From Cronobacter turicensis z3032 (lineage in GTDB: Bacteria; Pseudomonadota; Gammaproteobacteria; Enterobacterales; Enterobacteriaceae): 64,000 nt of DNA. The position numbers and the translations under genes were made by a program. The notes beneath the pieces are model-generated. The model had not been told where the DNA came from and searched no databases. It saw only the letters and a list, made by a program, of their open reading frames with translations. Shown here in pieces: positions 18,666 through 26,902 of the stretch. The stretch's first letter is position 1. Every line of letters starts with the position of its first letter. The stretch covers positions 3,662,074-3,726,073 of the forward strand of contig FN543093.2 in NCBI GenBank assembly GCA_000027065.2, read 5' to 3'.

Positions 18666-18669
18666 TTCC

Positions 18670-18690
18670 TCAGGGGATATCCTCCCCTGA
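18670..18690 (+). terminator. Attenuating hairpin between rpsU and dnaG
   Basis: TCAGGGG and CCCCTGA form a 7-bp stem with a 7-base loop directly after rpsU. No T-run follows. It sits where E. coli has the leaky terminator that lowers dnaG expression relative to rpsU. Confidence 0.6.
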
Positions 18691-18777
18691 AACAGACAGA
18701 GTAGTAGTTGTAGAGGCCGTGCTTCCGAAAGGAATGCGCGGCTTATTCTCGTTTATGGACTGATAAAAACGGGGCTT

Positions 18778-20523
18778 ATGGCTGGACGAATCCCACGTGT
18801 CTTTATCAATGATCTGCTGGCTCGCACCGATATCGTCGACCTGATAGACGCACGGGTAAAGCTCAAGAAGCAGGGCAAGAACTACCACGCGTGCTGTCCC
18901 TTCCATAATGAAAAAACCCCCTCTTTCACCGTAAACGGCGAAAAACAGTTTTATCACTGCTTCGGTTGCGGTGCGCACGGCAACGCTATCGACTTCCTGA
19001 TGAATTACGACAAGCTCGAATTCGTCGAGACCGTCGAAGAGCTGGCGGCGATGCATAATCTGGAAGTGCCGTTCGAAGCGGGTAGCGGGCCGACGCAGAT
19101 TGAGCGTCATCAGCGGCAAACGCTCTATGAGTTGCTGGACGGGCTGAACGGTTTTTATCGTCAGGCGTTACAGGCGCAGAGCGGCGAACCGGCGCGGCAC
19201 TATCTCGCAAAACGCGGGCTGAGCGACTCGGTAATTGAACGTTTCGCGATTGGCTATGCGCCGCCGGGTTGGGACAACGCGCTCAAGCGTTTTGGCAACA
19301 ACAGCGAAAACCGCAAGTCGCTTATCGACGCCGGCATGCTGGTGACCAACGATAACGGCCGCAGTTACGACCGCTTTCGCGAGCGGGTGATGTTCCCCAT
19401 CCGCGACAAGCGCGGGCGAGTGATAGGCTTTGGCGGCCGCGTGTTAGGCGATGCGCTGCCGAAATACTTAAACTCCCCGGAAACCGATATTTTCCATAAG
19501 GGCCGCCAGCTGTATGGCCTTTATGAAGTGCAGCAAAGCGATCCGAATCCGCCGCGCCTTCTGGTGGTGGAAGGCTATATGGACGTCGTGGCGCTGTCGC
19601 AGTACGACATAAACTATGCGGTCGCCTCGCTCGGCACCGCGACCACGGCAGAGCATATCCAGATGCTCTTTCGTGCCACGAACACCGTGATTTGCTGTTA
19701 CGACGGCGACAGAGCAGGCAGAAGCGCCGCGTGGCGCGCGCTGGAAACCGCATTGCCTTACATGACGGACGGACGTCAGCTACGCTTTATGTTTCTGCCC
19801 GATGGCGAAGACCCGGATACGCTGGTTCGCCAGGAAGGCAAAGCGGCGTTCGAGGCGCGTATGGAGCAGGCTCAGCCGCTCTCCACGTTTCTGTTCAATA
19901 GCCTGCTGCCGCAGGTGGATTTGAGCACGCCGGACGGGCGCGCGCAGCTCAGCACGCTGGCGCTGCCGTTAATCAGTCAGGTGCCTGGCGAAACGCTGCG
20001 CATTTATTTGCGTCAGGAGTTAGGTAATAAGCTCGGCATTCTGGATGACAGCCAGCTTGAGCGGTTGATGACGCGTCAGGCAGATAATTCGCAAACGCGG
20101 CCTGCGCCGACGCTAAAGCGTACAACCATGCGTATACTGATAGGATTATTAGTCCAGAATCCTGAGCTGGCGCCATTAGTGCCCTCTCTGGCAGCGTTAG
20201 ACAAAACAAAGCTGCCAGGACTGGAGCTCTTTACCGAGCTGGTTAATACTTGTCTTTCGCAGCCTGGTCTGACCACCGGGCAGTTGCTCGAACATTATCG
20301 CGGTACAAAAGAAGCCGCTACCCTTGAAAAACTCTCAACGTGGGACGATATAGCAGATAAGGATATCGCAGAGAAAACGTTCACCGACGCGCTGGACCAT
20401 ATGTTTGATTCGGTGCTGGAGTTGAGACTAACAGAATTAATCGCCCGCTCGCGCACTCAGGGACTTAACGCGGCGGAGCGCGAAGAAGTGCGCATCATAA
20501 CCGAAGCGCGCGCAAAGAAATAA
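18778..20523 (+). CDS. dnaG: DNA primase DnaG
   Basis: DnaG lays RNA primers for chromosome replication, recruited by DnaB helicase. The 581-residue protein has the N-terminal CHC2 zinc finger (CCPFH with CFGCG, ligands Cys40, His43, Cys61 and Cys64), the TOPRIM catalytic core (VVEGYMDVVAL and CYDGDRAGR), and a C-terminal helicase-binding domain that is more divergent from E. coli in its last 30 residues. There is no clear strong Shine-Dalgarno before ATG 18778, consistent with the known low primase synthesis. Confidence 0.97.
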   Translation: MAGRIPRVFINDLLARTDIVDLIDARVKLKKQGKNYHACCPFHNEKTPSFTVNGEKQFYHCFGCGAHGNAIDFLMNYDKLEFVETVEELAAMHNLEVPFEAGSGPTQIERHQRQTLYELLDGLNGFYRQALQAQSGEPARHYLAKRGLSDSVIERFAIGYAPPGWDNALKRFGNNSENRKSLIDAGMLVTNDNGRSYDRFRERVMFPIRDKRGRVIGFGGRVLGDALPKYLNSPETDIFHKGRQLYGLYEVQQSDPNPPRLLVVEGYMDVVALSQYDINYAVASLGTATTAEHIQMLFRATNTVICCYDGDRAGRSAAWRALETALPYMTDGRQLRFMFLPDGEDPDTLVRQEGKAAFEARMEQAQPLSTFLFNSLLPQVDLSTPDGRAQLSTLALPLISQVPGETLRIYLRQELGNKLGILDDSQLERLMTRQADNSQTRPAPTLKRTTMRILIGLLVQNPELAPLVPSLAALDKTKLPGLELFTELVNTCLSQPGLTTGQLLEHYRGTKEAATLEKLSTWDDIADKDIAEKTFTDALDHMFDSVLELRLTELIARSRTQGLNAAEREEVRIITEARAKK

Positions 20524-20762
20524 ATTCCGCGGCTTAATTGCCGATTGACGATCGGGTGCACCCGAGAGCCGCACTGCCGGGCAGCGGCAATAATAAAACA
20601 GCCCGCACCGCCCTGTGGATTTATATCGCTGTCGAAGCGTTCAGGCACTCAAGAGACGCCGTCGCTTGCAACATGTTGTGATATGAAACCCGGGGCATAC
20701 GTTATTGTTGGCGGCAACGCCTACCGACACCAACCTCATGAAATAAGTGTGGATACCGTCTT

Positions 20763-22607
20763 ATGGAGCAAAACCCGCAGTCACAGCTTAAGCTTCTTGT
20801 CACCCGTGGTAAGGAGCAGGGCTATCTGACCTATGCCGAGGTCAATGACCATCTGCCGGAAGATATCGTCGACTCCGATCAGATCGAAGACATCATCCAA
20901 ATGATTAACGACATGGGCATCCAGGTGATGGAAGAAGCGCCGGACGCCGACGATCTGTTGCTTGCTGAAAACTCAAACAGCACCGACGAAGACGCGGAAG
21001 AAGCTGCGGCCCAGGTGCTCTCAAGCGTTGAATCTGAAATCGGGCGCACCACTGACCCGGTTCGTATGTACATGCGTGAAATGGGTACCGTTGAACTGTT
21101 GACCCGCGAAGGCGAAATTGACATCGCTAAGCGCATCGAAGACGGTATCAACCAGGTTCAGTGCTCCGTCGCTGAATACCCGGAAGCGATCACCTATCTG
21201 CTGGAGCAGTACGATCGCGTTGAAGCGGGCGAAGCGCGTCTTTCCGATCTGATCACGGGCTTTGTCGATCCGAACGCCGAAGAAGATCTGGCGCCTACCG
21301 CAACGCACGTCGGCTCTGAACTCTCTCAGGAAGAGATGGATGATGACGAAGATGAAGACGAAGAGTCTGACGACGACAGCAGCGACGACGACAACAGCAT
21401 CGATCCGGAACTGGCCCGCGAGAAATTCGGCGAACTGCGTACCCAGTACGAAGTGACCCGCGACACTATCAAAGCGAAAGGCCGCAGCAACGCGGCGTCT
21501 CAGGAAGAGATCCTGAAGCTTTCTGAGGTGTTTAAACAGTTCCGCCTGGTGCCGAAACAGTTCGACTACCTGGTGAACAGCATGCGTATCATGATGGACC
21601 GCGTGCGTACCCAGGAACGTATCATCATGAAGATGTGCGTTGAACAGTGCAAAATGCCGAAGAAGAACTTCATCACTCTCTTCACCGGCAACGAAACCAG
21701 CGAAACCTGGTTTAACGCGGCTATCGCCATGAACAAACCGTGGTCTGAAAAGCTCCACGACGTGGCGGATGATGTTCACCGCAGCCTGCAAAAACTGCAG
21801 CAGATCGAAGAAGAAACCGGCCTGACTATCGAGCAAGTTAAAGATATCAACCGTCGCATGTCTATCGGCGAAGCGAAAGCCCGTCGTGCGAAGAAAGAGA
21901 TGGTTGAAGCAAACTTGCGTCTGGTTATTTCTATCGCCAAGAAATACACCAACCGCGGTCTGCAGTTCCTCGATCTGATTCAGGAAGGCAACATCGGTCT
22001 GATGAAAGCGGTAGATAAGTTCGAATACCGCCGCGGTTATAAGTTCTCCACCTACGCCACCTGGTGGATCCGTCAGGCCATCACCCGCTCTATCGCGGAT
22101 CAGGCGCGCACCATTCGTATTCCGGTGCATATGATTGAGACCATCAACAAGCTCAATCGTATCTCCCGCCAGATGCTGCAGGAGATGGGCCGCGAGCCGA
22201 CGCCGGAAGAGCTGGCCGAGCGCATGCTGATGCCGGAAGACAAAATCCGTAAGGTGCTGAAAATCGCCAAAGAGCCTATCTCCATGGAAACGCCGATTGG
22301 CGACGATGAAGATTCGCATCTGGGCGATTTCATCGAGGATACCACCCTCGAGCTGCCGCTGGACTCCGCGACCACCGAAAGCCTGCGTGCGGCGACGCAC
22401 GACGTGCTGGCCGGTCTCACCGCGCGTGAAGCGAAAGTGCTGCGTATGCGTTTCGGTATCGACATGAACACCGACCACACGCTGGAAGAAGTGGGTAAAC
22501 AGTTCGACGTTACCCGCGAACGTATCCGTCAGATCGAAGCGAAGGCGCTGCGTAAGCTGCGTCATCCGAGCCGCTCTGAAGTGCTGCGCAGCTTCCTGGA
22601 CGATTAA
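20763..22607 (+). CDS. rpoD: RNA polymerase sigma factor RpoD (sigma 70)
   Basis: This is the primary sigma factor, 614 residues (E. coli 613). Visible parts are region 1.1 at the N-terminus, an acidic non-conserved insert (DDDEDEDEESDDD, near residues 193-215), region 2 with YKFSTYATWWIRQAITRSI for -10 melting and recognition, region 3 and region 4.2 with VTRERIRQIEAKALRKLR for -35 recognition. A 239-base gap separates it from dnaG and contains no gene; E. coli also has promoters feeding rpoD inside dnaG. An intrinsic terminator follows. Confidence 0.98.
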   Translation: MEQNPQSQLKLLVTRGKEQGYLTYAEVNDHLPEDIVDSDQIEDIIQMINDMGIQVMEEAPDADDLLLAENSNSTDEDAEEAAAQVLSSVESEIGRTTDPVRMYMREMGTVELLTREGEIDIAKRIEDGINQVQCSVAEYPEAITYLLEQYDRVEAGEARLSDLITGFVDPNAEEDLAPTATHVGSELSQEEMDDDEDEDEESDDDSSDDDNSIDPELAREKFGELRTQYEVTRDTIKAKGRSNAASQEEILKLSEVFKQFRLVPKQFDYLVNSMRIMMDRVRTQERIIMKMCVEQCKMPKKNFITLFTGNETSETWFNAAIAMNKPWSEKLHDVADDVHRSLQKLQQIEEETGLTIEQVKDINRRMSIGEAKARRAKKEMVEANLRLVISIAKKYTNRGLQFLDLIQEGNIGLMKAVDKFEYRRGYKFSTYATWWIRQAITRSIADQARTIRIPVHMIETINKLNRISRQMLQEMGREPTPEELAERMLMPEDKIRKVLKIAKEPISMETPIGDDEDSHLGDFIEDTTLELPLDSATTESLRAATHDVLAGLTAREAKVLRMRFGIDMNTDHTLEEVGKQFDVTRERIRQIEAKALRKLRHPSRSEVLRSFLDD

Positions 22608-22630
22608 TCGTCTCTGGCAACGCCTTTAAA

Positions 22631-22655
22631 AAGCCCTCTCCGGAGGGCTTTTTTA
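22631..22655 (+). terminator. Intrinsic terminator of the rpsU-dnaG-rpoD operon
   Basis: AAGCCCTC (22631-22638) and GAGGGCTT (22643-22650) form an 8-bp stem with loop TCCG and a T-run, 23 bases after the rpoD stop. Confidence 0.9.
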
Positions 22656-22849
22656 TTGGCGACAGAAATAGCTGTGGCGGTGTTTTCGCCGTTCCTTTCA
22701 ACAAACTGGCATGCAACAATAAATTGCCGTGATGTACGTGGATTAATCAGAAAAAACAATTTGTCACAGATATGGATTCTGCGTAATTTGCTGGGAGATT
22801 TTGCGTATAAAAATGAACCGTCGCGTTGATAACTTTGCAAGGACCCGGG

Positions 22850-23269
22850 ATGAACAAGTCGCTGTTATTCATGACATGCGTTTTACTGGCCGGATGCGCC
22901 AGCCAGCCGCCAAAAAGCCAGGTAACGCCACTCGCGCCAGCGCCCGCTCCGGTCGCCGCCTCGCAGCCTGCGCAACAGGCGCCTGAAAGCAAACCTTTCG
23001 CCGCTGCCTCTGAAAGTACCGACAGCATGTCGACCTGCCGTAAAGAGCTCGACGCGCTCAAACATTACGGCCCGAAAACCTACAGCCGTTACGCTGCCGA
23101 AATGGATGCGTTATCCGCAAGATCGGGTAAATATCTGGCGCTTAAAGACGGGATGACGCCGGAACTGAACGACATCGTCATCACGATGTATCAGTCGCAA
23201 ATCAAGACGCTCTGCTTCCGCATCCAGTCATCGCTCGGTAAGCTGATTATTGAACAGGCCGGCGGCTAA
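22850..23269 (+). CDS. Uncharacterised lipoprotein between rpoD and mug
   Basis: The 139-residue product starts MNKSLLFMTCVLLAGCASQ, a lipoprotein signal with Cys at the end of the lipobox (LAGC, Cys16). A Pro/Ala-rich linker (about residues 20-55) leads to a compact helical region with two Cys (STCRKEL and TLCFRIQ) that could form a disulfide in the periplasm. AAGGA is well placed before ATG 22850, so I prefer this to an upstream in-frame start at 22826. Asp does not follow the lipidated Cys, so sorting to the outer membrane is plausible. I do not recognise the family; E. coli K-12 has no gene here. Confidence 0.75.
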   Translation: MNKSLLFMTCVLLAGCASQPPKSQVTPLAPAPAPVAASQPAQQAPESKPFAAASESTDSMSTCRKELDALKHYGPKTYSRYAAEMDALSARSGKYLALKDGMTPELNDIVITMYQSQIKTLCFRIQSSLGKLIIEQAGG

Positions 23270-23290
23270 GCCACCTGCCCTCTTGAGAAG

Positions 23291-23320
23291 ATAACGGCGC
23301 GGCGCAGGCTGCGCCGTTAT
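23291..23320. terminator. Convergent terminator between the lipoprotein gene and mug
   Basis: ATAACGGCGC and GCGCCGTTAT form a perfect 10-bp stem around a 10-base GC-rich loop, 2 bases before the mug stop codon. Its placement suits ending both transcripts. Confidence 0.7.
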
Positions 23321-23321
23321 A

Positions 23322-23828
23322 TTATCTGCCGCGCGCCACCAGCGCTTCGTCGAGTTCCCGGTAGGCTTCTACGAGCTTATCGAGCGAGGCGCGATTCAGC
23401 CCGCTCGGGTTAGGCAGCACCCAAATCTCTGTCTTGCCGATTTTCAGATTCTGTTTACCCCATTTAACGCCGCGCTGGCTGAACGCCTGCTCGTACGCTT
23501 TTTTGCCCAGTACCGCGAGCGCGTCCGGCTGGAAATCCTCAATTTTTTTAACCAGATTACGCCCGCCTTCGTGCAACTCTTTCACGTCCACTTCGTTTGC
23601 CTGCACCGTAGGGCGCTCTACCAGTTTCGTAATGCCGCAGCGCGTATCCAGCAGATGCCGCTCTTCCTCAGGCTTCAGCTGGCGATCCGTGAACCCTGCC
23701 AGATGGATAACTTTCCAGAAGCGATTGCCAGGATGCGCAAAGTGAAAGCCCGTATGTGCGGACGACTTTCCCGGATTGATCCCACAAAAGACCACGCGCA
23801 AGCCCGGCTCAAGAATATCGTTGATCAT
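23322..23828 (-). CDS. mug: G/U mismatch-specific uracil-DNA glycosylase Mug
   Basis: Mug removes uracil and ethenocytosine from G:U and G:ethenoC pairs. The 168-residue length equals E. coli. The active-site motif is GINPG with Asn18 (VVFCGINPGKSSAHTGFHF), and the intercalating loop block LPNPSGLNRAS lies near residue 140. It is monocistronic and transcribed away from ileX. Confidence 0.96.
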   Translation of the reverse strand: MINDILEPGLRVVFCGINPGKSSAHTGFHFAHPGNRFWKVIHLAGFTDRQLKPEEERHLLDTRCGITKLVERPTVQANEVDVKELHEGGRNLVKKIEDFQPDALAVLGKKAYEQAFSQRGVKWGKQNLKIGKTEIWVLPNPSGLNRASLDKLVEAYRELDEALVARGR

Positions 23829-23937
23829 GTCCTCTCCCGTTAACTCTCGGATCTGTAAAGTATAAAGCTTTACGCCGCGCTTGCTTACAAATTCAGCAGC
23901 CGCGACACCGAGACTGGATTGGCATCGCCAGTTACTT

Positions 23938-23943
23938 TATAAT
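23938..23943 (+). promoter_or_regulatory. -10 element of ileX
   Basis: TATAAT ends 10 bases before the mature tRNA. The 17-base-spaced upstream hexamer (TGGATT) is a weak -35. Confidence 0.55.
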
Positions 23944-23953
23944 CCAGCGCCAC

Positions 23954-24029
23954 GGCCCCTTAGCTCAGTGGTTAGAGCAGGCGACTCATAATCGCTTGGT
24001 CGTTGGTTCAAACCCAACAGGGGCCACCA
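23954..24029 (+). tRNA. ileX: tRNA-Ile, CAT anticodon (ileX type)
   Basis: A 76-nt cloverleaf with acceptor GGCCCCT / AGGGGCC, encoded CCA end and anticodon loop CTCATAA. The sequence agrees with E. coli ileX except in the T arm. C34 of this CAU anticodon is expected to be changed to lysidine by TilS so that it reads AUA as Ile rather than AUG. The location next to mug is as in E. coli. Confidence 0.93.
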
Positions 24030-24055
24030 AATTTTAGCTGTAAAATCATATAATT

Positions 24056-24082
24056 AAGCCACCTCGCAAGGGTGGCTTTTTT
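24056..24082 (+). terminator. Intrinsic terminator after ileX
   Basis: AAGCCACC and GGTGGCTT pair around a 7-base loop, followed by a T-run, 27 bases after the tRNA. Confidence 0.9.
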
Positions 24083-24202
24083 GTTGACTGTTGGGCTTCT
24101 GGCAACACAATAGAGGATTAAAAGGTACTTCAAGAGCAGCCTGCGTATATATATCGGGTCAACACCCGAAATGATGTAATCGTCTTAAATCCCCCAAAAC
24201 CA

Positions 24203-24571
24203 CTACTCACACCCGGCATAAAAATCATCTTTAGTATCCCCAAACCAGGCCATACATTTTTTGGCACCGGCTGGCACCTTCAGCGTGATTTTTTTTGCGG
24301 TGCCCTGATACTGGCACACCAGAAAAACGGCTGTGTTATGCGCCTTTGCATAGTTTTGCGAATCGCTTAATGTCCATACCATTTCATCGTCCGTATCCGG
24401 CAATAAGGACGCGAGTTCTTCCGGCGGGCCCTCAAACACATCGACCAGATTCAGCCTGTGGACGTGATTTTTATCTGGCAGAGTATTCGGGCACTGAATT
24501 TTTTCAGCCCATGCCGCGCCAGAAGAAAACATTACACCAATACTGATTAGAGCGGCTTTACTCCACCACAT
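24203..24571 (-). CDS. STY0301-family secreted protein, likely partner of the adjacent amidase
   Basis: The 122-residue product begins MWWSKAALISIGVMF with a signal peptide predicted to end at AWA-EKIQC, so the mature part is periplasmic. It contains four Cys (IQCPN, LVCQY, KKCMAW, AGCE), suggesting two disulfides. Overall form and motifs (YAKAHNTAVFLVCQY, LKVPAGAKKCMAWF) are those of the STY0301 family, small proteins found beside T6SS-type amidases. The chosen ATG lies inside the last codons of the upstream reading frame (14-base overlap), with GGAG nine bases before it, so translational coupling is likely. An immunity role is inferred from position and periplasmic export. Confidence 0.7.
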   Translation of the reverse strand: MWWSKAALISIGVMFSSGAAWAEKIQCPNTLPDKNHVHRLNLVDVFEGPPEELASLLPDTDDEMVWTLSDSQNYAKAHNTAVFLVCQYQGTAKKITLKVPAGAKKCMAWFGDTKDDFYAGCE

Positions 24572-24959
24572 AATCATTATCTCCAACATACTCCAGGCGC
24601 GGCTGAGGAATAAAACGAATGAGGCGCTCACTAACGGAATGCGGTTTCGATACTCGCCTGCTATTGCTGTCAAGAGCATGCCCCATCCATTAATTCACCA
24701 CAACGATGCCATGAGCGTTCTGTCCCGGATATATAGCTGCATGCGAACGCCCATCCGTATGATTACCATACCTTCCATTTTGATCGAATGTAGCTATCGC
24801 GGTTCCTGGAGCAATACTGTCATTGCCTTTTACTAATGCGCCTCGACGCCACGCTATGGTATGAGGCATATTGGCTGCTCGTTGTGTAAATGCGACACAT
24901 TGACCATTACCAACAACTTGTCCTGTGTAAGCCCGCGGTGTTGTCGCAATGTAAGCCAT
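24558..24959 (-). pseudogene. BPSL0067-family peptidoglycan amidase gene broken by a stop codon
   Basis: The frame opens at ATG 24957-24959 and stops after 89 residues at TAA 24690-24692. The same frame then continues without interruption for 43 more codons (from WMGHALDSNS to DNDYVVE) to a second stop at 24558. The full 133 codons fit the BPSL0067 family, a CHAP/NlpC-like Cys-His hydrolase fold used as T6SS amidase effectors. The catalytic candidates Cys21 (GNGQCVAFTQ) and His73 (SHAAIY) are present before the stop. Codon 90 probably was CAA or CAG (Gln), since family members I recall have DQW here. The downstream STY0301 gene remains intact. Confidence 0.7.
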
Positions 24960-25145
24960 TATTCTTTCCTCCCTGTTTTATCCAGCTTTATTCTCCAGAA
25001 CGTTTTAAAATCAACAATATCCTTACTCGCACAAATCAAAAATCCAGAAACGGCTTAACGTGAACCCGTAACTTGCCCCCCTTTCCAACCGAACCGGGCA
25101 AACTCCACTACACTTTTCCCAACTTCCCCATGCTGAGGATTTCCC

Positions 25146-25694
25146 ATGCTGCGTCCGTTACTGCTCATCTGCACTCTGCTGCCCTTTTTCGCCTGTGCGC
25201 ATAATCTGGCGCAAGGAGAACGGGTGGCGCCGGTCGGCGTGGATGAGCGCGGCGAACTGACGCTTAATCAGGGCGAGATAGATTATCGCGACTGGAACAG
25301 CGCGCGGCTCAGCGGCAAGGTGGGGCTTGTGCTGCATGTGGCAGGCAGGCTCTCGGCGAAAGATCTGAATAAAGGCATCAGCGACGCCATCGCGGCGGCC
25401 CGCCTGCCGGCAGATAAATTTCAGGCCACCACGATAATCAACACTGACGATGCCATTCCAGGCAGCGCCATCTTTGTGCGCCGCAGTCTGGAAAGCACCA
25501 AAAAAGAGTACCCTTCCTCTATCTTCGTGCTCGACGGCACAGGCGCGGTGCAACGCGCCTGGCGGCTTCAGCCGGGCGGTTCAGCCGTGGTGGTACTGGA
25601 TAAAGATGGCCGCATTCGCTTCGCCAAAGATGGCGCGCTGACGGCGGATGAAGTGCGCCAGGTCATGACGCTATTGCACACGCTGCTCATATAA
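25146..25694 (+). CDS. YtfJ-family periplasmic protein
   Basis: The 182-residue product carries an N-terminal signal peptide (ending FACA-HN) and aligns along its full length with E. coli YtfJ, including YRDWNSARLSGKVGLVLHVAGR, TTIINTDDAIPGSAIFVRRSLE and VVVLDKDGRIRFAKDGALT. The fold is thioredoxin-like but there is no CxxC pair. E. coli ytfJ sits near cysQ and msrA, so this copy in front of the carotenoid genes may be a second, divergent paralogue. Function is unknown. Confidence 0.8.
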   Translation: MLRPLLLICTLLPFFACAHNLAQGERVAPVGVDERGELTLNQGEIDYRDWNSARLSGKVGLVLHVAGRLSAKDLNKGISDAIAAARLPADKFQATTIINTDDAIPGSAIFVRRSLESTKKEYPSSIFVLDGTGAVQRAWRLQPGGSAVVVLDKDGRIRFAKDGALTADEVRQVMTLLHTLLI

Positions 25695-25954
25695 ACCTGT
25701 ACAACGCGCCACAGAAATGTAAAGTTTTGTGCCACGTTGGGGTTAGCCGAAGAAATTTTTCGGGATTACGCTACGCTTTTTAAGAAAGCACCCGGAAAGT
25801 TGACCGTGAAGATAATCAGTTGTCCAGACACAAAAAATCCCACATTTCGCCTGATGCGACGACTGTTGCACGCCTGATGGCGGCACGCGCGCGCAGTTGC
25901 GCTTTCAATTTCTCCCATTCCACAGCGATAACGGACACCATCAGAGGCCTTAAC

Positions 25955-26860
25955 ATGAACGCTAACGCCGTGACATCTTCAGGGCAGGAAATCGAATTGC
26001 AGGCGCTGCACGATGCGCTGCAAACCCGCCTTGACGAGCTTCTGCCGCCGGGCCAGGAGCGCGATCTGGTCTGCGCCGCGATGCGCGAAGGCGCGCTGAC
26101 GCCCGGTAAGCGGGTGCGCCCGTTGCTGCTTATCCTCACGGCGTGCGATCTCGGCTGCGACGCCAGCCAGCCTGCGCTGATGGATCTCGCCTGCGCCGTG
26201 GAGATGGTGCACGCCGCCTCGCTGATGCTGGACGACATTCCGTGTATGGATAACGCCCTGCTGCGCCGCGGTAAACCGACCATCCACCGCCAGTATGGCG
26301 AAAGCGTGGCGATCCTCGCGGCGGTCGCGTTGCTCAGCCGCGCATTCGGCGTCATCGCGCAGGCCAGCCCATTATCCGATAGCTGCAAAACCCAGGCGGT
26401 CAGCGAGCTTTCCAGCGCCGTCGGGTTGCAGGGGCTGGTACAGGGGCAGTTTCGCGATCTCAGCGAAGGCAACCAGGCCCGCAGCGCCGAGGCGATACTC
26501 GCGACCAACGATCTCAAAACCAGCGTGCTCTTTGACGCCACGCTGCAAATCGCCGCCATCGCCGCAGGCGCTTCCGCTTCAGTACGCCACAAGCTGCGCG
26601 AGTTTTCGCGCCATCTCGGCCAGGCGTTCCAGCTGCTTGACGATCTGGCGGACGGCCTGAGCAATACCGGCAAAGACATCAACAAAGACGCAGGAAAATC
26701 GACCCTGGTGGCGATGCTCGGCCCGGAGGCGGTGCATCAGCGCCTGCGCGATCACCTGCTGCGCGCCGACGAACATCTCGCCGGCGCCTGTTCACGCGGC
26801 GCGTCCACCCGCCGTTTTATGTACGCCTGGTTTGATAAACAGCTGGCCATGTTTGGCTGA
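25955..26860 (+). CDS. crtE: Geranylgeranyl diphosphate synthase CrtE
   Basis: CrtE condenses FPP and IPP to the C20 precursor GGPP. The 301-residue form starting MNANAVTSSGQEIEL fits Pantoea CrtE in length; an open extension to 25820 adds 45 residues with no resemblance, so I reject it. The aspartate-rich motifs are LDDIPCMD (DDxxxxD type, about residue 94) and LLDDLAD; GKRVRPLLLIL and GQAFQLLDD flank them. It is the first gene of a cluster reading crtE-idi-crtX-crtY-crtI-crtB. The 260 bases before it hold no gene. Confidence 0.93.
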   Translation: MNANAVTSSGQEIELQALHDALQTRLDELLPPGQERDLVCAAMREGALTPGKRVRPLLLILTACDLGCDASQPALMDLACAVEMVHAASLMLDDIPCMDNALLRRGKPTIHRQYGESVAILAAVALLSRAFGVIAQASPLSDSCKTQAVSELSSAVGLQGLVQGQFRDLSEGNQARSAEAILATNDLKTSVLFDATLQIAAIAAGASASVRHKLREFSRHLGQAFQLLDDLADGLSNTGKDINKDAGKSTLVAMLGPEAVHQRLRDHLLRADEHLAGACSRGASTRRFMYAWFDKQLAMFG

Positions 26861-26902
26861 ACGCGCCCCGTGCCGCCGACAGCGACTGTTACTGGAGTAT
26901 GA

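Noticed and set aside
21021..22565. 514-codon open frame on the minus strand inside rpoD
   Set aside because: It is antisense to a perfectly conserved gene and its His/Arg/Phe-rich composition is typical of a GC-rich shadow frame.
25820..25954. 45-residue N-terminal extension of CrtE
   Set aside because: It has no resemblance to GGPP synthases and the start at 25955 gives the usual length; the extension is more likely leader sequence.
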